From NCBI GenBank assembly GCA_016081115.2, contig CM071934.1, positions 59,567,267-59,631,266 of the forward strand: DNA of 64,000 bases, written 5' to 3'. The notes beneath the pieces were generated by a model. It did no database searches, was not told where the DNA came from, and saw only the letters and a list, made by a program, of their open reading frames with translations. Position numbers and translations under genes: made by a program. Of the stretch, positions 1-12,200 are shown piece by piece. Source of the stretch: Rehmannia glutinosa (Eukaryota; Streptophyta; Magnoliopsida; Lamiales; Orobanchaceae). Numbering within the stretch: position 1 is the stretch's first letter; each line of letters begins with the position of its first letter.

Positions 1-1236
1 CCACCAACGCCATCATTGCCACTCGCGATTTTCGAAAATTTTCCTGAACTGCTTCCCCGAATCAATAATACTCGACTGCCTGATTGACTACCTGAACTTG
101 TATTTACTTTCCTGCCAAAGTCAACTTGGTGTGTCGAGCTCACAGTCATAATGGATACGTTGGGGATCGAATCGGGCAACTCGGATGCTATTCCACTCTC
201 CGGCCCCATCGTCCTAATCCCGCAACTGAGGGATGGAGTTTGTCCAAGGGAAGCGGGTCGTAGTACTTGAGGTATAATCATGATTGTGACAATTCGGGCC
301 TAGCTAGCTCTACTGTGGATTTGTCTTTGCCTATGGAGCGATAAGGTGACAGGTCTTGGACCATCTTGCTCGGGGAGTTACAAGGAAGAACGAAGGAATC
401 GCTGTCTGATTCACACGATTCTGGAGTTAATCGGACCCATTTGGTTGGCACTACAAATCTGTACGCAACCGCTACTTGTATCGCATTGGTTGGCGCTACA
501 AATCCGTACGCAACCATTACTTATCTTGCATAGGATTGGCGTTACATTCTGTACGCAATCCTACCTGTCTTGCCTGAATCACATAGTGCATGTGTGACCA
601 CGAACTGTTTCTTAAACTGTATAAGTATATTACTTAAATATATTTATCACGACGCTTGTGGACTGTGTGTGGAATCATGCATCATATCACACGTATTTTC
701 ATACAACTGATTTTCTCGCATTAACTATATATATCGCCACACTTGCACACGATCACTCCATCCACTGAGATTTCTGTCTCATCCCCTCCTGTTTTCTAAC
801 CTTTAGATGGGGACTATGTTGAAGATGTCGAACCGGCCACAGACTGATTACCCTCGCTCCGCCTGTCGAACTTGCACCTTTTTATTGATGATTGTTCTTG
901 TTTCATGTACTTCAGCTAATGTTGGACTCCTGTTTATCCTGCTACTCTTTTCTTTCTTTGACTGTAATTTAAGGGCGTAGGACCCTTTGACGTTTAAGAT
1001 TTGGATATTGTACTTTACCTTATGTTTTAGTTTTGGCATGTAAACTTATTCAGGTTATTATGTCGGATGTATTTGGATATTGTTGGATCTTAAGTTGTAA
1101 TGCATACTTATGTTTATTTTATTTCCGCTGCTTTAGACTCTGTTTCACTTGGGATTATTTTATCATTTGTCTAGACTGTTGGGTTTATTTCTGTTTAATT
1201 GGTTAATCATTGTCGCGTCCCATCTGGGGCGTGACA
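1..1236 (+). mobile_element. 3' end of a Ty3/gypsy LTR (family G1), truncated by window start
   Basis: This stretch is the reverse complement of about 29190-30420, the end of the 5' LTR of the complete G1 element, so it is the same family in the opposite orientation. It ends in GGGGCGTGACA, the LTR terminus, and carries the roughly 42-bp tandem units around 430-590. No primer binding site follows 1236, so it is a 3' LTR or solo LTR rather than a 5' LTR. It abuts a LINE reading frame directly at 1237, so it probably inserted into the LINE. The target duplication cannot be tested because the other end lies outside the window. Confidence 0.85.
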
Positions 1237-2336
1237 GGGCCTACTATGATTTTGCATAAAAGGCTATCCGATCTATGGGGCATTAAAAATGAATGGAAAC
1301 TAATCCCATTGGGTAAGAGATATTTTTGTGTTAAATTTTTTAATGCACAGGATCGAGCTTGTGCTCAACTGGGCGCTTAATCCGAGAACTATTCGGCTCT
1401 CTCCTTGGGTCCCAGATTGCAATCCATACAAGGTGCACACTTCGGTTTGCCTAGTGTTTTGGTCCGTATCTTCGAGCTCAGTTTGGAATACTGGGATCCT
1501 AATACTATCTTGGGGATCACCAGTGCTATTGGTAATCCGATCCAAATTGATCAGCGATCACTTGATGGATCTCTGGGACATTTCATTCGGGTGCTGGTAG
1601 ATATTGATCTCGCAAAACCTTTGGAGGATCACATCATGGTGGAACGGGTTGGCCAGTGTTCCTTTGTGTCGGTTAGCTACGAGAAACTCCCTGAGTTTTG
1701 TTCTACGTGCAATGTTACAGGACATTCGACGGTCTTATGCCGTCTAACTTCTACGGAAACCTCGGCTAAGGAAAGGCGTCCCAGTCCTACCTCGGGACGT
1801 TCTAGGGCTCTAGAGGGATGTCTGAATTCAGTTCAAAGAGGACGTTCCAGGGTTCGCAAAGTTTATCGTCCTGTGCAGCAGGACAAAGGCAAGGTCGTTG
1901 ATGACTCAATTGGAAATACGTGTTTAACTATGCGGCCAGGCTCCTCTTCCTGCGCCATAGTCACTTGCCCTACTGACATACACCTTGGTAATACTTTTGA
2001 GGCGCTCCTTCCCGTATGACGCCTGAGCCATGATCCACGGATTACCCTTCAGATTTACCCACTCGACATCCGGTTCCAAAGGCTCCTTCTTCCACCATCG
2101 GTTCCTTCTCTACAAATCTGCCGCTTACGATTCAACATCCGTTGGAAAAACCTATCCGTGCTCTTAGCCGCGCCTTCTGGGATAGCTCCCTGGATTCGGC
2201 CAAATCCAGATTGCTTCAGAGTGTTGCTCAAGGTCCCTCTCCGGCTATTCATGACATCACTATTGAGTCAGATCACCCGAGGCCCAATGAGTTAGATTTT
2301 GCGGCTTCAAAACGATGGGCGGATTATACTGATTAG
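1237..2336 (+). pseudogene. L1-type LINE ORF1 remnant (DUF4283-like plus CCHC zinc knuckle)
   Basis: The frame opens without a start codon against the LTR end at 1237, is broken by TAA at 1378-1380, and continues in the same frame to TGA at 2017-2019. The translation has the usual layout of plant LINE ORF1: an N-terminal DUF4283-like region, a segment ending near YEKLPEFC, and a CCHC knuckle (CSTCNVTGHSTVLC, C-x2-C-x4-H-x4-C) coded at about 1699-1740. A basic Ser/Arg-rich tail follows. A shifted frame at 2142-2336 probably holds the end of ORF1. In the family this protein binds LINE RNA. The 5' end is missing and the copy is not functional as written. Confidence 0.8.
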
Positions 2337-2428
2337 GTTGCTAATGCCCAATCGTTGGATTCTGCGACACACCACACTCTTGTTTTTCCTGTGCGTTCGA
2401 CACGGGCAGCTCCACCCCCTCCGTCTCA

Positions 2429-2995
2429 ATGAATTGCGTCTTCTGGAATATTCGGGGGATTGAGAACACTGCATCTCGTAATGTTCTTAAGGGGTTATGT
2501 TAGAAACACAAACCTTCTATTTTGGCTATCTGTGAGCCTAAAGTGGACATTTCTTCGATTTCGGCTTCCTATTGGAGTAGTCTGGGATTGCGTTTCGTGG
2601 CTTTCGAGCTAATGGACGGGCTGATATTTGGGTATTCTGTGATTCAGGCATTTTTGCTTTGCAACAGGTTTGGTCTTCTTCTCAGTGTATTATTCTGTAG
2701 GTTCAATTGAATTTTATGATTTTTCATATTGGTTTGCGCATGGTTTATGTGATCATATTGCTCGGTACATGCTTTGGTTGGATTTGAGAAATTTGGGTCT
2801 TGATGACTTACTACTTATTGGGGATTTTAACGCTGTTTTGGGTCATCATGAGCGCTCGGGCAGTGGGATTTTATCCCAAGCCTCTTGTCAGGATTTCAGG
2901 GACTTTTTGGAGGATGTTGGTTTGTTCGCGGTGCAGACTACGGGGAACTCGTTCACTTGGTGCTCCCCCCGCACGCCCCTATCACTTCTCCGAAT
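2429..2995 (+). pseudogene. LINE ORF2 remnant, endonuclease (EEP) domain only
   Basis: The start MNCVFWNIRGIEN at 2429 is typical of the endonuclease/exonuclease/phosphatase domain that opens LINE ORF2. After a stop and frame changes, the frame at 2670-3017 carries IGDFNAVLGHHERSGSG and a downstream NSFTW, the hallmark of the catalytic core with the active-site Asp. Reverse transcriptase is absent: the copy stops near 2995, where copia sequence begins. It lies about 90 bp after ORF1, the normal LINE order. Confidence 0.82.
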
Positions 2996-3050
2996 GGTGA
3001 CAACAATGGTGCTATAAATAAGAAGTTAAAAAGAGCCAAGATCTCATCAA

Positions 3051-3230
3051 AGATCTAAGCATATAATGAGACGATACCACCTGATCAGAGAGATCATTGG
3101 TAGAGGCGACGTTATTGTGGATCAAGTTGCTTCAGCAGAAAATGTAGCAGACCTGCTAACTAAGCCCTTATCACAAAGAGTATTTGACGGACATCTCAAA
3201 AAGATGGGCCTAAAATACATGGGCAATTAG
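3051..3230 (+). pseudogene. Ty1/copia pol C-terminus (end of RNase H), 5'-truncated
   Basis: A 59-codon frame ending in TAG at 3228-3230 matches the end of copia RNase H: it has RSKHI and RRYHLIREI, then ENVADLLTKPL and a GLKYMG terminus. Everything upstream (gag, protease, integrase, RT) is missing and replaced by LINE sequence. The frame is directly followed by a polypurine tract and LTR, so this is the 3' tail of an element of a different copia lineage from the SIRE-like copies elsewhere in the window. Confidence 0.85.
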
Positions 3231-3237
3231 AACTAGG

Positions 3238-3250
3238 GCAAGTGGGAGAT
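3238..3250 (+). other. Polypurine tract of the truncated copia element
   Basis: The purine-rich run GCAAGTGGGAGAT lies immediately before the LTR start TGTTAGAG at 3251 and 8 bp after the pol stop codon. This is the expected position of the plus-strand primer for reverse transcription. Confidence 0.75.
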
Positions 3251-5481
3251 TGTTAGAGTAGAATGCCCGGCGTTCCAATTAGATTGGATTGTATTCTACT
3301 TGTAAAATAATTTTATTGGAAATTATAATAATATAAAGGCATTTCTTTATCTTATGTTCTTTTGCATTTATCACATATTTGCACATATGATAAAGTCCTT
3401 AGATCAATTTAAGCTATGAGGCATGGTCGCGCATTTGATGGCGATCATGGAACATGCCTCTGAGGCTCTGATCTTAAATTTGTTCCAAGTCGATGGGTTT
3501 TTCAAGGTAGGACATTAAATAACTCCATAAGACTTGCTCATATGGTGCCTGCTCATGAGACGAGGATGTTGCATTCCATTAACATCAGTGTTTAGACACA
3601 AATGCACATATGTGGGTGCTTGTTAGCGAACAAGTTCACTGAACATGATCCAACGAAAATTCTTAGATAGAAGCTTTGTTTGTCGAATAAGAATTTTCAT
3701 ATTGTAATAGTACATGATTAATCCTCGTACTTGAGGCACGACTATGCCTTGTGTATATCCTACAATACTTTGATTTATCTTTTGATTGTTTAACAATCAC
3801 AAAGAGGTGTTTTGGGTATTGCACTGATATGCATGGAGGTTTGTGTGTGACCAACATAGAATTCGACACTTGTCGTTTAATAAGGGAATTTCCTGTGTTT
3901 TCATAGTTCGTGGTTCAAAGACCTTGGCCAAGGCACGATTAATTTGATTCATAAGAGAATCACAAGTACTTGAAATGGAATCACAGTTATTAAATCAATT
4001 GGGTTCGACTTACAAATCTATGCCCAAGATTTAATCGGGAAATTAGTTGTCGAAAGGATCGTACATGTATGCAATTGCAACTGAAATAAGTTTACTAGCT
4101 TTTTCACCTAGTACTAGGTAATCATGCTACTTGCTAGATGTTACAATGATTTGTAGTTTCTTGAAATTAAAGAGTTAATTTCAAGTATATTTATTAATTG
4201 GATTAATAAATTGAATAAGTTAGTGTTATTTGAAAGTTGCAAAAGTTGTAAGCCTACGACTAGTGTTAGCCGTGAACCTAAAAGAGTTATACATAATTTT
4301 TGGATGTTGACATTTTGAGATTGAAAAATCCAATGGTTGGATGCAATTAATTGATATAGATTAATTAATTGGGTTTTAATTTAATTCAATTATATCGTGG
4401 AATTAAATATTTCATTATATAATTTGATTATTTAATTAAATCTAATTTGATTAGAGAATCAAATAATTGGAATAGAATGAATTAATCAATATTCGAATTG
4501 ATTAGTTGGAGTTTAAATTAATTAATTAGTAGAATTAATTAATTGGATTTTAAAGTCTTATCATATACCATAATCTAGTAGGCCTAAATGTTGAAGCCCG
4601 CTAGATAATTGAAGAGAAATAAATAAATGAGATTTATTTTAATATATATATATATATATACATATATATACATGATTAAAAGAGAGTTAAAAAAAAAGAA
4701 AATTTGTAAAATTTGTTTTCGCATGCAGGCAGCATGCATGTGGTTTGTGGCAATTGTTTTTTCCTAACTTTCACTGAGCCACTAAACAAATTGTTTTTTA
4801 TTAAGAAAGTTGGTTTAATAGCCATTACATGGACACCTTTTACTTTTTTAATTAAAAGGTTGCTTTGAGCCACATTAATACAGGCAGACGGTTTGGCCAT
4901 TACATGGACACCTTTTACTTTTTTATCTTTGAGATTAGACAAAATACAGGCAGACGGTTTGGCCGATGAGAATGAAGATGAATGTTTGGCTTCTAAACAT
5001 TTATTTTGTACTCTTAGTCTTAGCTCTATCACTCTCTCTTAATTATACACTATTTTCTCTTCAAAAAAAATTTTAGTAGAGAATAATTAACCAATAATTA
5101 TTCATCTACAAAATTTTAACAATAGTTGACAATTAAATTCTATTTCGTTTTTCAATTTCAAAAACGCAATAAATTCTACTAGCGAAGAATTTATTCCGGT
5201 GTCACAACCAAAAGGTGTCTCAATTAGAGGAGAGGCATTTGAATCTCTATTGGCGAGTTTACGAGGATTTACTTTGCTGTGAGGAATTTGGATTCCTTCT
5301 ACATTATCTTCAAAAGGAAGCATTTTAGGTAAAATCCTAAACCTTATTTTACCACTTGTATAAACGCGCGATCGATAAATTGCTACGAGAATCGGGAACT
5401 TTATTTTTATATATAATTGTATGCATGATTTAATTTTTAATTTTCCGTTGCGTTTAGCCCCGCGATATAGCGAACCCAACA
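3251..5481 (+). mobile_element. Ty1/copia 3' LTR, about 2.2 kb
   Basis: The LTR starts TGTTAGAG after the polypurine tract and I place its end at CCCAACA (5475-5481), giving TGTT/AACA termini. It is AT-rich, with an (AT)n run at about 4640-4672. No primer binding site follows, which fits a 3' LTR. The 3' boundary is set from the terminal motif alone, because there is no second copy in the window. Reading frames inside it are not genes. Confidence 0.7.
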
Positions 5482-5514
5482 TAAACATCTCCCAACTACA
5501 ACTAATGTTCAAGA

Positions 5515-5785
5515 ATGGACACAAACAGTATGAAGAGTCTCACGGTGACATTTTCCATCGTCATGTTTGTGTTTTCTCCAATATCGACCCCGTGCGAAGC
5601 AGCTCGGCTGATTCACCAAGGTACATTTTAATCTCATTGAAATAATATTATATTTGCCAATACTTATATTTCATCATTTTTTGTTTTTTGTTTTTTATTT
5701 CAAGGCTTTGATATGCGGTCCTTTCCGCTGTTGCAAACTTAATAATCCCCCTTGCCGCATTTGTGCCTGCCAATATCTACCATGA
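5515..5785 (+). CDS. Candidate two-exon small secreted cysteine-rich peptide (possibly a pseudogene)
   Basis: Exon 1 (ATG 5515-5517, to 5620) codes a signal-peptide-like start: MDTNSMKSLT, a hydrophobic stretch (TFSIVMFVFSP), then a likely cleavage region CEAARLIHQ. It ends at a good donor, CAAG|GTACAT. After about 84 bp of T-rich intron-like DNA with acceptor TTTTTATTTCAAG (ending 5704), one frame from 5705 to TGA at 5783-5785 contains CGPFRCC and PPCRICAC, that is six cysteines in 26 residues. The weakness is phase: exon 1 ends one base into a codon while the cysteine-rich frame begins in phase 0, so the simple splice gives a different, shorter tail. AATAAA lies at 5845-5850. The copia LTR ends 33 bp upstream of the ATG. 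I do not recognise the family. It could be a decayed gene, have a one-base error, or be chance. Confidence 0.4.
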
Positions 5786-6056
5786 AATGAAGCACTTGAT
5801 CCAGTTTTAAAGCAGATCGGTGCTTATAAATAAGCTGAAGATGTAATAAATTGAAATGAACAAATGTTTGACAAATTTGTTTTGTTGTGACCGTATGCCT
5901 GAGTTGGTTAATTCCAATTGCATTACATGGAACCATTATTAGTACCTATTGCCATTCTGTTTGAAGATTAACTAAACAATCTAAGATAATTTCTTAGAGA
6001 TAGCAACCCCATACCAATACAACATATCAAGAAAGCATAGGAACCAAATACTCTAT
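5786..6056. other. Spacer between peptide candidate and NLR remnant
   Basis: It holds the likely polyadenylation signal AATAAA (5845-5850) of the peptide candidate on the plus strand and the 3' flank of the NLR remnant on the minus strand. Nothing else is recognisable. Confidence 0.5.
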
Positions 6057-7560
6057 TTACCAATCAGAAGAACCAATTATATGAACTTGAAGAACATCGT
6101 TTCCCATGTCTCGTTGTTCTTCTAGTATCACTTGTGTTGATTCTTTCGCCGACTCGCTATCATCCACCTCAATCACTCGAAGAGTAGGTATTTCTCCAAT
6201 CCCACAAGGAATATTCTCCAAGAGCGAACAATGCCTGATAATCAAACACTCAAGGTTCGGAAAATGGATATCTTCTGCTAGCCAACACTTGAGATCTAGC
6301 CACTCCATTAACAAGAACTTCAGCCGAACAAATTCTCCTTCTATAGGTTCCCACTCTCCGCCAATCACACTTAAACTTAGTATCTTAAGTACTTCGAGAT
6401 TGGCCAATGAACCTAAAATGGTCATATCATTCCAAGAAAGCCCACAACCACACAAAGTCAACTTTTTAAGCTTAAGGGGTATTCCAAACCTGACAGGGAG
6501 AGGATTTCTCCACCAATCCGAAGAGGGTTGGAATTTGAGATTCAATGTTTCGAGTTTGTGCAAATGGACGAGATTGTTAAGATCGTACTCGGATCTTTGT
6601 CTTCGTGACTCACCAGTGTAGACAAGTTTAAGTTTCTTTATATTTGGAATCATTTCAATGGCCTTTTGGTATATTTGAAGTTTCCGACTGAGAGTGTTTG
6701 TAGGTTTTCTAGGACGGGGAGTTGTAATTCTTCGGTTGCGGCATGGAAAGAAGGAAAGGAGACAAAGTTATGTTGAGAAAGACAAGATGTCTTAAATGGG
6801 GCATTTTCCAAATTGGTAAGTGTGCGCTAACATGGAATCACTTGTTCGAATGTCAATGATGAGTTGACTATTAATGTCCAAGATTTTGAAGTCAGCAGAG
6901 ATGGAGGAAGCGTGCAAGAACGAATGAAACCAGTCGTGAAAGCCAAATATCTTAAATGAAAAAGTTGTAGTATTTCGGGAATGAATCAAAGATTACTTCA
7001 AGCATGTCCAATACTCTCAAGAGGCTAAAACTTGTTATCTTTTCATTGTAATGACTACAAAAAGGGAACGGACAGTGAACGAGTAGTATTTGCATTCTTA
7101 AAGTGATACCTTTCGACACATTTTGCAAAGAAAAGGCGGCGTTTATACTGTGCTTTCTTTAATGTCAGTCATTACATGAAGGACGTCTTCTTCACGAGCT
7201 TTTTGTATGCATAGACTTCTCAAGAGATCATGGATGCTGCAAAATCTGAATTTGCCATTTGACCTCTTCTTAGTGACCAAAACAAGACTTCTTTTCACAA
7301 GATCCTCTAAATACTCTTCACCCACTTGTTCTAAACTCTTAGATGCCATTGGTTTTTGTAAATCCTCAAAGAATCCACAAACCGATGAGTTTAAAGACAA
7401 GGATTTCGTAGTCTTCTGGGAAACCACCTAAGTAGAGGAAACATGATTTAAGGTGATGAGGTAAATGGTTATAACTCAAAGATAATATCTCGATGTGAAG
7501 TTTTCATGATTTTCTCTCACAACTAAACTTACATCTCGCAATATTCTCCCACTCATTCGT
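6057..7560 (-). pseudogene. R1-like CC-NBS-LRR (NLR) pseudogene, C-terminal half
   Basis: Read on the minus strand from 7560, the remnant begins inside the NB-ARC domain: a TNEWENIAR-type segment, then LSYNHLPHHLKSCFLYLGGF and PEDYEI (about 7480-7390), the end of NB-ARC before the winged helix. After a frameshift, 7427-7143 gives the winged-helix region with YLEDLVKRSLVLVTKK and the MHD-position motif IHDLLRSLC. A decayed LRR stretch follows (about 7140-6660), then an intact LRR segment (6653-6057) ending in ECLIIRHCSLLENIPCGIG and a stop. The P-loop, Kinase-2 and coiled coil are missing: the SIRE-like copia LTR starts exactly where the NB-ARC frame is cut. The pattern fits late-blight R1A/R1B-like NLRs, which sense pathogen effectors. 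At least two frameshifts make function unlikely. Confidence 0.85.
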
Positions 7561-9053
7561 CAGAGGTCCCAAGGGGTGTAAGTGTAAGGTTTAGAAGGGG
7601 GTTGAATAAACCTTACCCAATTTTCGATTTAGTCCTTTTAAATCTACAGAGTTAATTCTACACAGTTTGTGTCCTTGAGGGACAATCGAATTAGTCACTC
7701 AAGAGTTAATCTTTCAAATGTTTCACCGAGCATTGATGGAGTAACTCATTTGTTGGCTACAATTTAACTCACCATTTGTGGTTTTATTTTCAGTGGAAGA
7801 CTTAACACCCTTAAGTTTGATTAATCAAGATATTAGAGCTTGATTTAGTACTTGTAAATTATCAAATGGATAGCAAATTTATCACAGATATAAGCAATTA
7901 AAAGTGTGAATTTAAATGCTTTGAAATGTAAATGACACAAAGAAAGTTTTTATAGAGGTTCAAGATGGGGTAATTCTTATACTCCTCTCTTCTCCAACTC
8001 CCCGGAGGAATCTACTAAGTAATGATCGGTTTACAAAGTGGTAAGTCCGGATACAAGTCTTGATCACAACAGCCGACTTGATCCTTTGGGACTCGGGCCT
8101 GGGAGACGCCTTGATCACTCGGTGGCTTCTCGTCCGACTCAGCTTCTTCACAGGGCAGCGCTTTGCTACTACTGACTCACTTGCTCAAGCTCTTTTTGGA
8201 TTTGATCACGAAGCCCTCCAAATGCTTAAGACTTAGTTCAACTTTGAACTTTTCTACAATCCTTCCGGAAAGTAGACCCCTTGTTTTCAAAGGTTTCCTC
8301 TTCAATCAAGTTGAAGCTCTCTTTCCTTCAGGTAAGTGTTGGATTGATGTACTTGGAATGTAGGCTTGAGGATTGAGATTGTTTTGATTTTTTAATGTGC
8401 TTGTTTATCTCACGTATGTGTCATTCATGCCTTCTTTTCTCAAACTAACTCCTCAGCCCTTTATAGTGAACTTTCAAAAATTTGCCCGTTGAAGAGATAG
8501 CTTATTTTTGAAAGTCACTTTGCGATCGTTGGCTTGCGAGTTCTTGGAATTGCCGTTTCCTCGTATGAATTATTCTTTTCACCTTTTCGTAGTTCGACAC
8601 GTGTAGTGCTTCCCATTGGTTCATTCTTTTGCACGCTTCGGACCGAGCACTCCAAGAAAGGTTGTATGGAGATATTACTTGTTTAAGTAAATCTCTTGAT
8701 TTCTGCAACGGTTCTTTTCGATTATCTCGACTTGATTGCATTTCCTTGCTTTCCCAGGTGACTTAGAGTCGCCTTCCAATCAATGGATGACTCTTCATCA
8801 CTTCAACTTGAGACTTGGCTTTTCTTGAGTTGACTTGATCGATGCTCCACTCACCGCATCTCACCGCTTCTTGATAGTGTTCCCGTCTACTCTTCTTTGC
8901 CATACTCTGTCTCACAGAGAGTCTTCCTTCCATCTTGATTTGTCTTCTTGCATGTTAGGGCGTAGGTGTCTTGACTCACCTTTGGCCAGCTCTATTCATT
9001 ACAATGCATTTTACATGGCATTCATCAAAATCTAAACAATAAAATTCCTAACA
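7561..9053 (-). mobile_element. 3' LTR of SIRE-like copia copy A (minus strand)
   Basis: This is the reverse complement of the LTRs at 49931-51484 and 62345-63851. It runs on the minus strand from TGTTAGGAAT (9053) to the GGACC-type end near 7561, and the terminal bases there are mutated. About 1.49 kb. It carries the family's TATA-type sequence (minus strand, around 8465). It is inserted in the NB-ARC exon of the NLR remnant. Reading frames inside it are not genes. Confidence 0.9.
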
Positions 9054-9067
9054 ATTTCCCCCTTTTG
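9054..9067 (-). other. Polypurine tract of copy A
   Basis: On the minus strand this reads AAAAGGGGGAAAT directly before TGTTAGG of the LTR, as in copy C (62331-62344). It confirms that copy A is in minus orientation and that the LTR at 7561-9053 is its 3' LTR. Confidence 0.8.
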
Positions 9068-9275
9068 ATGATGCCAAAACTTAGATCATACAAATATGTA
9101 AATAACAAAGATACATACGAGATAGTGTATTGACATAGAATGTATGCAGAATCAATCTTTTTATTGATCATATCATTCTTGTACTTAACACAACTGTTTA
9201 CAAGGTGTATCGAGTATATAACTGTCTTCACAAAAAATTTATAACTCTATTACGGAAGACTTACATTGTATGTAT

Positions 9276-12200
9276 TTACATAATAAAATACATGAAGGGT
9301 TGACAAAGAACACTTCATCTCCTTCATTGTCTCCTTCTTTTCATCTTGATCAAAGATCTTCTTCTCTCTTCTTCTCTTTTTCTCGTCACCGCCTTCTTTT
9401 TCTTCTCATATGCCTTCCCCAGGCAGCTTCATCTTTCCTTAGTCTTTCCTGTCTCTCCGCCATAGCCGAGTTTGTCTTTTGTTTTCTTCTTCTATTCTCT
9501 TTGCATACGGCGTTAGTTTTAGCCACTCGTGAATTTGCCACTTGGTCAAGTTCCCAAGAGATCCCTCCTTTCTTTCCAGGATCTACGATTCGATATTCTT
9601 GGCAGAGGCCTAGGTCAAGCTTCTTCCTCCATCGCCGCTTCTTCCTCTACCTGGGCGTATACATCGCAGATCGGGGTCTTTTCTTCCCTGGTGATTGACT
9701 AGCAGAGTGACCCAGAGCGATCATTTAAGTCTCATTTTGTCTGTCGCCTTCTTCACACAATGTGAGACCCTTTTCCCAGTACATAAGTCCCAAGCTTGAG
9801 CCATGGACATATTTGCAAAATATCCTTGATTCGAGCGTTTTGAATTCGGCTAACCGATCTTGGCTCGTCCCGACATCTCGAAATGGCATACGTGTCTCTG
9901 TCAACCGGAATGCCTCCATGTTCTTTCAAGATGTTCATCACCCCCGCATCCATTCTTCCTTCCACTTCCTTCATCCCTCGCTTCAATTTCTTTTCTTTTC
10001 TCACCATAGATGCAGAGTCTTGGAGTGGCAGAGTGGGGGAGTTTTTCGCTTATAATGTCACCGTGATGACAGGACCCGTTGGGGGTTTGTGCAATCATCA
10101 AGGTCATATCTTTTGATCCTTCCCTCGCCAGATTTTCCTTTCTTGATTTCAAATTCTCCTCGGTGATTTTCCTTCTCACCGCTTCCTTTCACCATTTGCT
10201 TTAAGGTATTCCTCTTCCCCCTTTTGGCATCATCAAAGGATAGAGGAACCTGTGGAACATGCTTTGGCAAGCATGAAGTCGAAGTCTTGATGGTTGAATT
10301 TTGCTTCAAGTCCTGCGTTGTATGAAAGACGAAATTCAGATCTAGTAGCGTTGGATTCTCGCTGAAATCGCCTTCATCTCACCATGAGAAGGCTGAATTT
10401 TCTCGTCATGTGTTCTTCCAAACGTCCGATATCATTTGCATTTCGCTCACGCAGCAGCCTTTGATCTCGCAGCAGTGTGAGCTTCATGCATATGCTCAAT
10501 GTGTTCCCCTCGGCCGTTTCGATCAACATTCTCGGCTCTCCACACCAAAGAGCTTTTGTTGAACAAGGTTAGAAGTATCTCACTGTTCCACACGCATGGA
10601 TTCACGCTGTTGCCACCATTCCTTATCCCGATCGTGATGCCTCTCAAGTCGGTGTAAGGTTGGCATCTCGTTGTCCAGCGATATCCAAAGAGGCTCGATG
10701 CCTCTCCATCTTTTCAACTTCAAAGAAAGAGTGCCTTGAACACTTTCGAACTTCACCGATTCTTCTGTTTGCGGTGATGGCCATACAAAGACGAAATCAA
10801 AATCGGCTGAACAATGGTGCCCGAGTGAAAACAGAGGTGGTCCGTGATATCGTGCTTGCTCATTTTCGACTCTTCGTGGAGTTCGTATCTCCAAAGTGAG
10901 AAAGGGAAAGATTCTACAAAAGATTCATCACCGCCGATCTGGATCTGTTTCAATGATGAGCGGTGCGCGTGGAGTTCTTTTTGGGAATCGATCCAGTGCA
11001 GGGCTTGAGGAGCGGAGCAGTGGGTTTCGGTTGTTGGTTTGGTTGTGAAATAGACTCGCTTTCGAGCCTGTATTTGCACGCCTTCGTTGGTCTCAATGAT
11101 TTTTCCTTTTCAAAGAGATTTGTCCTCGGCCTTATCAAGAAGATCATCGGACGATGATGAGATTTCTAGAGGTGGCTCATCATCAAAGTTAAAAGTTTGA
11201 CGAGTAGTCTTGGGATCGATTTACTCGTGCTTGGAACACCCGCAATGAGTCTTTTGGATTTGTCATGGGGCCGACTCACTCTTCTTCTTCGTCTTCGATC
11301 GAGGAAAAGTGACATCGAGGTTGTCCCGGGAATCATGAAGTGCGCCGATCTCCTTCTCGAGATGGGTCGATGATTGCAGGAGGGATGTTCTCTACTTCTA
11401 CCTCTTTACCCCGGGAAGTCTCAACCTCCGTGGGCCTTCATTTCCTCCAGGTCTCTCTGCTTTGCGAGGCTGGTCCTCCCTTTCGACGGTGTCCACTGTC
11501 TTAGGTCTTTACAAGTGGCATCCATTGGAGTCTCAACCCCATGGATTGCACTTTCATCGCCAGTGTGAGTGTTAACTCCCAGGGCATTCCTTCCTGTGCC
11601 TCGATCGCATCGTTAGCCGTCATTAGCCTTCAGAGCGGTTGGCATCTCACCGAGGCAGATCTCAATCGCCTCGAGCTTCGTTGATGGCAACTTCGTCGTT
11701 CTTTTGTGATTATAATTTCTCTTCTTCGCCTCCTTGCTTCTTTGTGGAGTCATCTCGCAGATCCTCCGACCTTGCCGCAGCGGTGGAAGGAGTTTCCTCA
11801 CCTGGCCGACCACCGAGTGACTTGGAGTGGGGTCACTCGTCTCGGACAGACTATTGCAATTGATGGTTCGGCCGTTGGGCAAAGGTGGTAGCACACCTTC
11901 AATAGGGGTTGGCTCGATGGGGTCCCACTAGCCCGGTTCATCGCCATTTCCCTTATTGCCTTCTTCCGAGTGAGTGGGAAGTGGTAGCGAAGAACATCGG
12001 TGGCCGTTATTTTGAACCACTCTCATAGGATCGATTTAAAGCGTGTGTTCTGGAGGACTCTCCTGGTCCCTCCATTAGTCTTTGCTCGTGAAGAATTCTT
12101 GATTCATGCAAAAGGCTTGCTGCATTTGTAACTCTTCCGTGGGTAAAAGATTTCCTTCCTGGTTCCTCGTCACTTTCGTGAGAAGACATCAAGAAGAGGA

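Noticed and set aside
9270..9698. A 142-codon plus-strand frame rich in Ser/Phe/Leu
   Set aside because: It is the antisense of the Lys/Glu-rich third-region tail of copia copy A, which produces hydrophobic-looking shadow frames.
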